64,000 nt of DNA from Pseudomonadota bacterium (GTDB lineage: Bacteria > Pseudomonadota > Alphaproteobacteria > Sphingomonadales > Sphingomonadaceae): positions 186,001-250,000 of the forward strand of contig JAEZZI010000026.1 of assembly GCA_023418595.1 (NCBI GenBank), in the 5' to 3' direction. The notes below the pieces were generated by a model. It was not told where the DNA came from, ran no database searches, and was given only the letters and a program-made list of their open reading frames with translations. A program made the translations under genes and the position numbers. Within the stretch, counting starts at the first letter, position 1, and each line of letters begins with the position of its first letter. Shown in pieces: positions 1 to 8,004 of the stretch.

Positions 1-993
1 GCGGGCGTGCCATGGGTGTTGATGCAGGGCCCGCACGCTGGCGGCTGGGTCAATCTGCCGGCGGTCGCCATCATTGCCCTCGTCGCCGCGATGCTGATCT
101 ACGGCATGCGCAGGAGCGCGACCGTCAACGCGATCCTCGTCATCGTGAAGCTCGTGGCGCTCGGCCTGTTCGTCGCGATCGCAGCGCCGTATTTCGACGC
201 TGGCAACCTCGAACCGTTTTCGCCGTTCGGCTTCGTCAAGTCGGTTGGACCGGACGGGGTGGAACGCGGCATCATGGCGGCCGCCGCGATCATCTTTTCC
301 GCCTTCTACGGGTTCGACGCGATCGCCACCGCCGCGGAGGAAACGCGCAATCCAAAGCGCGATCTGGCAATCGGCATCATGGGATCGATGCTGGCGTGCG
401 CGGTGATCTACACGGTCGTCGCGGGGGTTGCCCTGGGCGCTTCCCACTTCACCAGGTTCGCGAATTCGCCGGAGCCGCTCGGTCTCATCCTGCGCGAGCT
501 CGACCAGCCCGTAGCCGCCCGGTTTCTCGCACTGTCCGCCGTCGTTGCCCTCCCGACGGTCATCCTCGCCTTCTTCTACGGTCAAAGTCGCATCTTCTTC
601 GTGATGGCGCGCGACGGATTGCTGCCCCGCGGCCTCGCAAAGCTGTCGGGTGAGGGCGTGCCGGTTCGCACCACGCTCTTCACCGTGCTGATCGTGGGAA
701 CGATCGCGGCACTGTTCCCCCTCGACGAGATCGTCGCGCTGGCCAACGCCGGCACGCTCGTCGTGTTCGGATCCGTCGCGGTCTGCATGCTCATCATGCG
801 GCGCCGGGCGCCGGGCGCAGAACGGGGTTTCCGGGTGCCGGCGGCTTGGGTGGTCGGTCCGCTCGCGATCCTGGGCTGCGCCTATCTCTTCATCAGCCTG
901 CCGAGTTCAACGCACTTCTGGTTCATTGCGTGGAACCTGGCGGGGATTGCCGTCTATGCGTTGTATAGCGGACGACGCGCTCCGCGTCGGTAA
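1..993 (+). CDS. APC-family amino-acid permease, C-terminal part (5' cut by window edge)
   Basis: The open frame runs in from the window edge without a start, so only about the last 330 residues are present. They are strongly hydrophobic, with some eight predicted membrane segments. One stretch (FYGFDAIATAAEETRNPKRD, near residue 100) is the conserved helix-loop of the APC cationic amino-acid transporter group, where the YfnA/CAT-type 'AEE..NP.RD' signature sits. The family imports amino acids across the inner membrane by proton symport or exchange; the substrate cannot be told from this fragment. The C-terminus ends in a short basic tail (SGRRAPRR), as is usual. No gene follows for about 340 bases on the same strand, so it is probably the last gene of its transcript. 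Confidence 0.85.
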   Translation, partial: AGVPWVLMQGPHAGGWVNLPAVAIIALVAAMLIYGMRRSATVNAILVIVKLVALGLFVAIAAPYFDAGNLEPFSPFGFVKSVGPDGVERGIMAAAAIIFSAFYGFDAIATAAEETRNPKRDLAIGIMGSMLACAVIYTVVAGVALGASHFTRFANSPEPLGLILRELDQPVAARFLALSAVVALPTVILAFFYGQSRIFFVMARDGLLPRGLAKLSGEGVPVRTTLFTVLIVGTIAALFPLDEIVALANAGTLVVFGSVAVCMLIMRRRAPGAERGFRVPAAWVVGPLAILGCAYLFISLPSSTHFWFIAWNLAGIAVYALYSGRRAPRR

Positions 994-1333
994 GCGAACG
1001 GCGCAAGCGATCGGCAGGGCAGCCAGCAGGCCTCCGCCTGATCAACTGCTCGTCGCACTTCAGTTGACGCCTTGGCGCGTCGTGAAGCTGCAGAAGCATT
1101 CAGAGAAGGCTGGGGCAACGGCAATTTCGATTGCGTCGCCAATGTGCGACTCCATCATCGCTGTTCGCAGGGCGCACCTTCATGCGGCAGGCCGGCGAAG
1201 ATAGAGATCGCCTCGAGCACCACCATGGCCAGCCAATGAGGTGCCATCCGTTGCTTGCTCGATCGCAGCCCCCACTGCTGGAACAAGCAACCGAAGATCG
1301 CTACATCTGTCGGAAATTCATGGTCTAGGCGAC
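994..1333. other. Intergenic, no gene seen
   Basis: Short frames here have unlikely composition and no recognisable motifs. No clear terminator hairpin was seen after the permease. The Fic start codon follows directly. Confidence 0.5.
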
Positions 1334-2167
1334 ATGGCTAAAATCGACGAAACCGCCGACAGGATCGACAAGCTGCGAGACGAACTCTCGAGGCTGCGTC
1401 CCCTGTCGCCCTCCGTGCTGGCCTCCATCCAGGAGCCTTTCGACTTCGAACTCACCTATTCGTCGAACGCAATCGAAGGGAACACGCTCACCTTGCGCGA
1501 GACCGAACAGGTCATCGCGCACGGCGTCACCGTCGCCGGCAAGAAGCTCGGCGACCATCTCGAAGCGATCGACCACCACGAGGCACTCCACTGGGCCTAC
1601 CGCGTCGCGGCATCCGACGAGCCGATCACCGCGATGACCATCCGCCAGCTCCACCAGCTCGTCCTCGCCAAGAGCAAGCCCGACATCGCAGGCCAGCTCG
1701 CCGTGTCGCAACGGGCGATCAGGGGATCCGACGTCGTCTTCCCGAGCGCGGCGGAGGTCCGGCCGCTCATGACCGATCTGGGCGACGACCTGCGTGATGC
1801 CCCGATGACACCCCGAAGCGCCTTCGACGCTCACCGGCGCCTGGTCACCGTCCACCCCTTCGACGATGGAAACGGCCGCACAGCGCGACTCTTGATGAAC
1901 CTCATGCTTGTGCGCGGTGGCTATCGCCCGGTCGCGATCGGCACTGCCGAGCGCCTCGCGTATCTCGCGACGCTTGAACGGTCACAGCTGACCGGCGACG
2001 ACCGCCCGTTCCAGCTGTTCATGCACGAACGCCTCGAAGCAACCATGCGTGAATACGTCACGACCGTCCGGCAGGCGGCTGAGAATGCCGCCGCTCTCGA
2101 AGGCGTCGATGGTCCCACCGCGGCTGAGCTGGCGCACTGGCATGGCCAGAAGGGGGTCGGCCGGTAG
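1334..2167 (+). CDS. Fic-domain protein (class II, AMPylase/UMPylase family)
   Basis: This 277-residue protein has the Fic active-site motif HPFDDGNGRTAR at residues 174-185. It supplies the catalytic His and the Gly/Asn/Arg loop that binds the nucleotide phosphates. Near residues 44-49, SNAIEG matches the inhibitory [S/T]xxxE[G/N] helix motif, placed N-terminal to the Fic core as in class II Fic proteins, where the Glu blocks ATP binding. Fic proteins transfer AMP or a related group onto target-protein hydroxyls; the target here is unknown. The ATG at 1334 was chosen because homology begins there; the frame is open further upstream but looks non-coding. The C-terminus is short, with no clear winged-helix domain, unlike longer family members, and may be truncated. 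It stands alone, flanked by eroded DNA. Confidence 0.85.
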   Translation: MAKIDETADRIDKLRDELSRLRPLSPSVLASIQEPFDFELTYSSNAIEGNTLTLRETEQVIAHGVTVAGKKLGDHLEAIDHHEALHWAYRVAASDEPITAMTIRQLHQLVLAKSKPDIAGQLAVSQRAIRGSDVVFPSAAEVRPLMTDLGDDLRDAPMTPRSAFDAHRRLVTVHPFDDGNGRTARLLMNLMLVRGGYRPVAIGTAERLAYLATLERSQLTGDDRPFQLFMHERLEATMREYVTTVRQAAENAAALEGVDGPTAAELAHWHGQKGVGR

Positions 2168-2479
2168 CGAAGTCATCGCTTCGAGCCGCTTTGTGACGCC
2201 ATGGGTGCCGACGCCACCGATCCACTCGCTAAAACCCAGGATAGACGACGGCGGCGCCGGATCGGAACGCGGCCGAAAAGCGACATGACAAACCCGCCCC
2301 CTAGAAGCCGGGCGTCTGGCAACATCCCATACACGAAATTTGGAAGCCCCCCGGAGCGCCTTGAGCACCACCGTGGTCTTCACCAAGCAGCATGAGCTTG
2401 ATCCGCGATCGCGTCGGATGCCTGCGAGGCGGTTCGCCGCGCGCTGGCGAACCGTGGATCACGACGCTGACCCCTCCAG
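2168..2479. other. Eroded intergenic stretch
   Basis: No intact gene. A 24-base segment at 2394-2417 matches 25570-25593 with one mismatch; in the later copy it encodes part of a small membrane protein (SRIKL). This suggests debris from the same duplicated gene neighbourhood that gave the paralogous pair 2480-2959 and 24824-25360. Confidence 0.4.
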
Positions 2480-2959
2480 TTAGTCGAGGACGGTGACCTC
2501 GAGCTTGGGTTCGATGCCGACGTCTTTCGCGGTCGTCGAACGACTTGTCAGGCTGGTCGCCCACTCACGCAGTTCGCCACTCACTTCCGCTCTCGACGTC
2601 CGCTTCAAGAACACGAACGCGCTGGGTTCATCGTCGCACGGCGGCACCCCATCGCCCCGCTTGCGGCAGCGGAACCCGATCATCCCCGCACCGACGATAC
2701 GACCATCCGGATCGACCACCGCCGCCGCCTTGTCTTCGCAGTTTCGCGGGCGGCAGGTCGCAATGAACCGCACCCCGTCCGACAGAGTGCGCATCTCCTC
2801 GACGCCGCCGCTGATGCCGAGCACGAACTGGCTCGCCAGCGTGTCGTCGAAGTAGATCGGTTGCGCACCCGAATCTTCGATGAGCGCGAGCAGGATGAGG
2901 CGCTGGAGGCGGAGGGCGGCGCCTTCGCGTCGATCGATGCCTGCAATCGTCATCCTCAA
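2480..2959 (-). pseudogene. Degenerate paralogue of the secreted hypothetical protein at 24824-25360
   Basis: From PIYFDDTLASQF onward the product matches the gene at 24824-25360 almost residue for residue (shared GISGGVEE, TCRP.NC.DKAAAVVDPDGRI, GMIGFRCRKR and GVPPCDD). Both carry the same four cysteines in a C..NC..C..C spacing, typical of a disulfide-bonded exported protein. The intact copy begins with a clear signal peptide. Here the first 35 residues are unrelated and charged, with no hydrophobic segment, as if the 5' end were frameshifted or replaced. The C-terminal 25 residues also diverge. If the mature part is made it would stay in the cytoplasm, so I treat the gene as non-functional. 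Function of the family is unknown to me. Confidence 0.6.
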
Positions 2960-3012
2960 ACTTCGTCAAGCAACTTGATGATGATAAGATAATGCGAGGA
3001 AAGGAACAGTCG

Positions 3013-3354
3013 ATGCGAACTGACAGTCATGCGATAAACGAACGTTTTCGGCTGCTCACGCACCAGATCTACGCCAAGGCCATCGGTGATGATCCCGCCC
3101 TGATAAACCGCGCTAAGGCCATCGTCGCCGAAAGACTGGGCTCCGAAACCGTCACTTTCTCCGACCGAATGTGGGCCGCTCTCCTGACCCTGCCCGTAAA
3201 CGACATTCGGCATGCGATCATGCAGGACGGCCCCGAGGGCGCCACACTGCGATCAGGCAGTCCGTTCTCGGTGCTGCTGGGCATCACCGACCCACATCAA
3301 AGGGAAATCCTGTGGCATCGAGCGAAGATGGAACTAGAGGCTACGGGAACGTAG
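3013..3354 (+). CDS. Hypothetical protein, partner of a (truncated) nucleotidyltransferase
   Basis: Predicted soluble, mostly helical protein of 113 residues with no transmembrane segment. The ATG at 3013 was chosen because AAGGAA precedes it at good spacing. The stop overlaps the GTG start of the next frame (3312), which encodes the front of a nucleotidyltransferase-like protein, so the two were translationally coupled. The C-terminal pattern (RSGSPFSVLL...P..R..LWHRAK) resembles small proteins found upstream of DUF6036-type nucleotidyltransferases in toxin-antitoxin-like pairs. That link is inference from memory of such pairs. With the partner cut short, this gene is probably an orphan. Confidence 0.5.
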   Translation: MRTDSHAINERFRLLTHQIYAKAIGDDPALINRAKAIVAERLGSETVTFSDRMWAALLTLPVNDIRHAIMQDGPEGATLRSGSPFSVLLGITDPHQREILWHRAKMELEATGT

Positions 3355-3600
3355 CCCACGCTGTTCGGGTCTTGGCTCAGGAGTTCCACGTCGACGAAGT
3401 CATGATCGTCGGCAGCCAAGCGCTGTTGGTTCATCGCCCTGACGTCCTCAAGGCACTTCGGAACAGTCCCGAGATCGACGCAGCCGTCCTCGTGCCATCA
3501 GCTCGCAACCCTCTCGGCGAGGACGCGTCGCATCAGATCAACACGCTCCAGGTCGCCCGGCCCGTTCCGGCCGCCTTGTCGAGCTATATACCGCTTCGGG
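3312..3600 (+). pseudogene. Truncated nucleotidyltransferase-like gene
   Basis: The frame starts at GTG 3312, overlapping the end of the preceding gene. It encodes VDEVMIVGSQALL followed by a run ending EIDAAVLV. This resembles the N-terminal 'GSQALL' strand and the first acidic strand of minimal nucleotidyltransferases of the AbiEii/DUF6036 kind. After about 80 residues the sequence becomes arginine- and serine-rich and loses all family features. The frame then runs into the antisense of the TRIC gene. A family member would be about 180-250 residues, so the catalytic domain is incomplete. The 3' end given is approximate. Most likely a decayed toxin-antitoxin-like pair. Confidence 0.45.
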
Positions 3601-3635
3601 GAATTTCAAATCATCGATCGCGGTTGTCGCGCGGA

Positions 3636-4301
3636 TCACTGCTCAGGTTTCGCGGAATGGTCGGCCTCTCGTGCGACCAGCAGTTGCCAGCCGTGCCGAA
3701 TCGCCAGCATCCGCAATCCGAAGCAAACCGCCCCCCCGACGACGGAGGTGATGATCAGGGGCATATGTAGCAGGCTGCCGCCGACGACGATCGCCGCGCC
3801 GGCCAGGGCAGCGACGGTATAGAGGTCGGATCGAAGCACGGCTGGTATCTCAGCAAGCAGGACGTCGCGCGCAACTCCGCCGCCAATACCGGTCAGCATC
3901 CCGAGCAGCGCGGCCATCACCGGGCTCAATCCGAAAGCCAGCGCCTTCTGCGTTCCGGCGACCGCGAACATCGCAAGGCCGACCGCATCGAGCATTCGCA
4001 CGGGATTGCGCAATTTATCGATTAATTCCGACCAGAAAAAGCACAACGCGCCCGCCGCGAGCGACACGGCCAGATACCGCCAGTCCTGCAGCGCGGAGGG
4101 TGGGACTGCGCCGATCAGCAGGTCGCGCAAAATGCCCCCCGACGTCGAGGCAGCGAAAGACAGGACGAGGACGCCGAAGATGTCCAGCCGTCGCCGGACC
4201 CCTGCCATTGCGCCGCTCAGCGCAAAAGCGAACGTGCCGCCAAGGTCCAGCACCAGAACCAGCGTGCGCATCACTTCATTCGAGGATAGCGTGTCGATCA
4301 T
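3636..4301 (-). CDS. TRIC-type trimeric cation channel family protein (UPF0126/YadS-like)
   Basis: 221 residues with seven hydrophobic segments forming two inverted three-helix repeats. Each repeat holds a glycine-rich motif: SGGILRDLLIG near residue 55 and GIGGGVARDVLLAEIP near residue 140. The repeated GG..RD is the hallmark of the UPF0126/TRIC family. Prokaryotic members form homotrimeric monovalent-cation channels in the inner membrane. Length and topology are normal. The gene is convergent with the broken nucleotidyltransferase and has about 620 bases of non-coding DNA upstream, so it is monocistronic. Confidence 0.88.
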   Translation of the reverse strand: MIDTLSSNEVMRTLVLVLDLGGTFAFALSGAMAGVRRRLDIFGVLVLSFAASTSGGILRDLLIGAVPPSALQDWRYLAVSLAAGALCFFWSELIDKLRNPVRMLDAVGLAMFAVAGTQKALAFGLSPVMAALLGMLTGIGGGVARDVLLAEIPAVLRSDLYTVAALAGAAIVVGGSLLHMPLIITSVVGGAVCFGLRMLAIRHGWQLLVAREADHSAKPEQ

Positions 4302-4924
4302 CCGTCATACCGGCCAAGGATCACGCAGTTCGACTGGCTGCCCCGCTCCTTCCGTCGCCAGGGAGAGGTGAGCGGCATTGATCCCTCAGGACGTTTCCAC
4401 AGCAACCCGCTTATCTTCATTGCAACGCACCATCGTTGCTTCTGGATCGACCGTCAACGGATGGAGTCGTTCCGAACACGGCAACCTGCACGGCGTCAGG
4501 CTCCTGACCCGGCCGCATTGATTTAGATCGGCCGCTCGCCGACTGTGATTAACCGATCATGCTCCCGTGCTAGAAACTCGTCGAGCATTTCGCTGGGACC
4601 GCGCTCGATTGCAAGCGCGGCATTCGTGGGGGATACACCTGCTGCACGACCGGGAGCGAACGCCCAATGCGCCGTTTACCGTTTGACACGCGCGCAGCGC
4701 AGGCACATCTATCCGCCATGCATCGCAATGCACGCCAATCCCGATACCGCACGAAGGCGGGTCAACTGCTCGCGGGCGATTAGCCCCGGGCTCTCATCAG
4801 TCACGTCTCGCAGAGCTCGGGGCCATCCAGTCACAATAGCATCGGGTCGGCTGATCGAGCGTCGAGGCCACCCGGTTTGAAATGCTGCGCACCCGAGGGC
4901 GTGCGGCGATCGTTGGAGATCATC
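4302..4924. other. Long intergenic region, no gene seen
   Basis: About 620 bases between the divergent TRIC and rnk genes. Frames here lack coding character and no RNA-gene fold was recognised. It must hold both divergent promoters, but no clear -35/-10 pair can be singled out. Confidence 0.45.
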
Positions 4925-5341
4925 ATGACTGCTGCCCGTTCCGTGGCGTCGCGCCCGCCAATTCACATGATCGACGAAGAGGCGGACAAACTGTCCGATC
5001 TTGCATTGGGTATCGAGCATCGCTTTCCACAGGTCAGCGAACTGCTGATCCGGGAAACTTCGCGCGCGAAGCTGCATAGCGCCGACAGGGTTCCACCTGA
5101 TGTGGTGACGATGGGATCGTCGGTCGAATTCGTCGACGAGGGAACGGGAGCGAGCCGCACGGTCCAGCTCGTATACCCGCCGGCCGCCGACATCTCGGCG
5201 GGGCGCATCTCGATCCTCACGCCGGTCGGCGCAGGCCTGATCGGGCTGCGCGAAGGGCAATCGATCCTCTGGCCAGATCGCGAAGGTCAGGAGCGTCGGC
5301 TCACGATCATCAAGGTGACGCAGATGGGACCTGCTGGCTGA
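4925..5341 (+). CDS. rnk: Rnk-type nucleoside diphosphate kinase regulator (GreA/B C-terminal fold)
   Basis: 138 residues matching the Rnk family: a short N-terminal helical arm (MIDEEADKLSDLAL), then the GreA/GreB-like FKBP-fold domain with DVVTMGSSVEF, RTVQLVYP, ISILTPVGAGLIGLREGQSI and a final beta strand. Rnk binds RNA polymerase through this domain and was first described as a regulator of nucleoside diphosphate kinase. It lacks the long acidic-tipped coiled coil of GreA and so is not a transcript-cleavage factor. The ATG at 4925 was chosen over an upstream in-frame start because homology starts near SRPPIHMID. A second, weaker Rnk-like protein lies about 550 bases downstream. Confidence 0.85.
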   Translation: MTAARSVASRPPIHMIDEEADKLSDLALGIEHRFPQVSELLIRETSRAKLHSADRVPPDVVTMGSSVEFVDEGTGASRTVQLVYPPAADISAGRISILTPVGAGLIGLREGQSILWPDREGQERRLTIIKVTQMGPAG

Positions 5342-5659
5342 TAACGTCGGCAGTTAGTGGTCGTCTGCCGGTCGCTCAGCGAAATCATGGGTTCGCTGAT
5401 GTCGTCGGGCTACGGCCTCCGTCACTTGACTTCGTCCCCCGAAGGCTCATGGTCGAATTCATGTTCGCTACAAATCTGATCCGACTTGGCGAAATCCATC
5501 CTGGCAGCAGCACAGCACGCCTGCCTGCCCTAGGTGATGCCGCTTGCAGAAAGCAGCTTACCTAGGGCTCTCATCGCCCGGCTTTGCCGGTTTACAAACA
5601 TGGCCACCGATAGCGCGAGATTTCACTCGCCATCGGTCGTCATTCGATGAGGATTGGCG
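5342..5659. other. Intergenic, nothing recognised
   Basis: About 318 bases with no coding frame of convincing composition. It separates rnk from the small ORF at 5660. Confidence 0.45.
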
Positions 5660-5863
5660 ATGGACAGGTTTATTGTCGAAGCGGACAAACGTGTGGTGGG
5701 CATTGCGATCAGCGTGCCAGGCGGTTTTCAATTCGTGTGTTCGGACCCCGATTTCCGATCGATGGATCGAAAAGTGTTTAGGCGCGCCCGGACCCTTGCC
5801 GGCGACGTCACGCAACTCGTCCGCGCTCAACGTGCCGTTTCCACGCCCACTAAGCCGCATTGA
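5660..5863 (+). CDS. Small hypothetical protein
   Basis: 67 residues starting MDRFIVEADKRVVGIAI. The ATG follows GAGGATTGGCG, giving a weak ribosome-binding site. The sequence looks like a compact beta-hairpin followed by a basic helix (KVFRRARTLAGDV). The pattern, in which a strand with a Val/Gly-rich turn leads to 'FQFVCSDPDF', reads like a real small soluble protein, not noise. No family is recognised. It lies between rnk and an Rnk-like gene and may share their transcript. Confidence 0.5.
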   Translation: MDRFIVEADKRVVGIAISVPGGFQFVCSDPDFRSMDRKVFRRARTLAGDVTQLVRAQRAVSTPTKPH

Positions 5864-5875
5864 CGGGGTCGGAAA

Positions 5876-6358
5876 TTGGAAACCGTCTGTCCAACCATGG
5901 TGGGGCCGCTCGTGCAAATCTGGAGCGCGCTGCACATCGATCTTCGGGTGACGATTGCCCCCACCGACATGAGCCATTTGCACCGGATGGTGCTCGCCGC
6001 CGATGATCACCTGATCGCACATCTGCTTGTTGAGAAACTCCAGAAATCTCGGCGCGGGTCACCCCATGCTGGGATATCGCCATTCGTCAGCATCGGAAGC
6101 TTGGTTCGCTATTCGGTAAACGGTCGAAGCCTTTGCGGACGGATCGTGCATGGCCAGCAAGCTACGGAGGGGTTGATCGGCGTTGGTTCGCGATATGGAT
6201 CGGCATTGGTGGGCATTCATGAGGGTCAAAACCTTTTATGGCCCTCACGTGGCGGCGAACTGATCGGCGTAAGCATCGATGCGATCGAACATTCGAGTGC
6301 TTCGCACAACATTCCGGCACCCTTTCCCAAATTAAAGGCTTTATGCGCATTTGGGTAA
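5876..6358 (+). CDS. Divergent Rnk/GreA-C-like protein
   Basis: Up to 160 residues. The initiation codon is uncertain: TTG at 5876, or ATG at 5897 giving 153 residues. The C-terminal half (VSIGSLVRYSV, GLIGVGSRYGSALVGIHEGQNLLWP) has the same strand order and the 'GSALVG..EGQ...WP' signature as the Rnk at 4925-5341 (AGLIGLREGQSILWP). The N-terminal half keeps the HLHRMVLAADDHLIAHLL helical segment but has lost the DVVTM motif. It is probably a diverged paralogue of the RNA-polymerase-binding Rnk domain. The stop overlaps the start of the HemD-like gene at 6343, which suggests coupled translation. Confidence 0.6.
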   Translation: METVCPTMVGPLVQIWSALHIDLRVTIAPTDMSHLHRMVLAADDHLIAHLLVEKLQKSRRGSPHAGISPFVSIGSLVRYSVNGRSLCGRIVHGQQATEGLIGVGSRYGSALVGIHEGQNLLWPSRGGELIGVSIDAIEHSSASHNIPAPFPKLKALCAFG

Positions 6359-7074
6359 CGCGGTCCGCGCCCGACAACGCAAGAACGGTAAACAACCTGC
6401 TGGCATTGGGTCACGACCCGCTAGCGGCCCCAGTTCTCGAAATCAGGCCGATCAGCAGCGTCGCGGCGACAGAACGACCTCAGGCCATGGTTTTTACGAG
6501 CCGCAACGGCGTGCGTCATCATCCGATGTCGGGGGATTGCCTCGACATTCCGGTGTTCGCCGTCGGCAACAAGACAGCGGATGCTGCGTCGAACCTCGGC
6601 TACCGGCAGGTATGGTCGGCTAACGGCGACGTGGTCGCCTTGCAACGCCTCATCCTCGACATGCTCCCACCCTCCCGAATTGTTCATTTTTGCGGCGAGC
6701 ATTCGGCGGGTGACCTAAAAGGGTATCTCAACCAGTTCGGCTACCGGGTCGATCGACAGACGGTATATACCGCTCAGCCGATCCCGCTTCGCTGGATGCT
6801 GGACATTCGCCAGTCGCTGCCAAAGATCGACGGGATTGTCGTCCACTCGCCCCGCGGCGCCGAACGGGTCGGCAGACTCATCAGGGGTGCGGATTGGTCG
6901 GGGCAAATCTGGTGCATATCCAAAGCCTGCACCGATTTTCTGGCCCATTGCCGCAACGTCGAGATCAGCTATGCACAGTCACCAGTCGAAGCGGCCATTA
7001 TGGACCTGATCGTTGCTGGTCAGTTTCAGCGCCGCGTTACCGGGCGTAGCGGTGGGCTGTCATTCCCCCTTTGA
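6343..7074 (+). CDS. Uroporphyrinogen-III synthase (HemD)-like protein
   Basis: 243 residues. The product opens with MRIWVTRSAPDNARTVNNLLALGHDPLAAPVLEI, the classic first strand-helix of HemD ('TRP...A..L...G'). It continues with an AMVFTSRNGV motif and a VFAVG strand, then a second alpha/beta domain (HFCGEHSAGDL, IVVHSPRGAE). HemD closes hydroxymethylbilane to uroporphyrinogen III in heme synthesis. The fold is right, but active-site residues in this family are poorly conserved. The odd setting (after an Rnk-like gene, no heme genes nearby) suggests this may be a second copy. The ATG at 6343 overlaps the upstream gene by 16 bases. Confidence 0.65.
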   Translation: MRIWVTRSAPDNARTVNNLLALGHDPLAAPVLEIRPISSVAATERPQAMVFTSRNGVRHHPMSGDCLDIPVFAVGNKTADAASNLGYRQVWSANGDVVALQRLILDMLPPSRIVHFCGEHSAGDLKGYLNQFGYRVDRQTVYTAQPIPLRWMLDIRQSLPKIDGIVVHSPRGAERVGRLIRGADWSGQIWCISKACTDFLAHCRNVEISYAQSPVEAAIMDLIVAGQFQRRVTGRSGGLSFPL

Positions 7075-7252
7075 CGCGCTCGTCGCGAACCACGGGCAGC
7101 GTCCGCCAACGATTATATCGTTGAGATGTGCCCTCCGGGACGGGAGCGTCAGTCGGACGGCAAACCGCCCCGGGCTCCATGACGACAATTGATAGCTCGA
7201 CGGAGCAGTCCGGCCAAGGCACAGAGCCTGTTCCTCCAAGTCGAAAGCCGAT

Positions 7253-7807
7253 ATGTTAGACCGCTCGCCGACATGGCCCTTCCGGAAGGCAGATGTCGCA
7301 ATTAACCTTGGCACTGCGAACTCGCGCGTCGTGCTCAAATCAGGCGACGTCGTGTTCGACCAGCCATCCGTGTGCTGCTTTGACGGGGGGCACGACATAA
7401 CGGCCAAACTGTTTGCTGTGGGCCATGATGCAAAGCGGATGATGGGACGCGCGGTCAAGCCGCTGCGCACTGCCTTGCCGTTGCGGAACGGCGTTCTTGT
7501 CGATGTGGCTGCGGCCAGCAAATTGCTCAAAATGGCGGTCAGATCGGCGGTATCGCGACGGCGGATACGGCGTGCTCGCGTCATCGTCGGCATACCCACC
7601 GACTCCACCTCGGCAGAACGCAGAGCATTGTCCAAGGCTGTGGTCGATGCAGGAATGGATGAGTCCCGGCTGCTGGCGGAACCGCTGCTGTCAGCGATCG
7701 GCGCAGGACTCGATATCAGTCTGCTGCGCGGCCGGATGATCGTCGACTGCGGCGCAGGAACGACCGACTTGGTCGTCATGATATCTTCGAGGACCGTATC
7801 ACAGTGA
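7253..7807 (+). pseudogene. Truncated MreB-like actin homologue
   Basis: The frame encodes about 184 residues with the phosphate-1 region AINLGTANSRVVLKSGDVVFDQPSV, then VIVGIPT, LLAEPLLSAIGAG and the phosphate-2 motif MIVDCGAGTTDLVVM. This is the order found in MreB (actin-like, rod-shape determination). A stop at 7805 ends it just after subdomain Ib. The following bases still read VTGGAA in another frame, matching the next MreB strand only loosely. Subdomains IIa and IIb are absent: MreB is about 345 residues. A shortened protein could not polymerise in the usual way, so this is very likely a decayed extra copy, not the main mreB. Confidence 0.65.
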
Positions 7808-8004
7808 CCGGTGGTGCCGCACCACAGCCTTGGTCGCGGAGTATATCGAGGCATCGACAGGATTGCCGACCAACCGATCGGATGATCCCACCAGAACAGT
7901 CATACGGAGATTGGCCGCATTGCTCTCATAAATCATGGGGCTAGTCCGGCGGCGATGCGGTTGATCGCCGTTACTCCCTTAATTTTTCTGGAACGTCATC
8001 GCTC

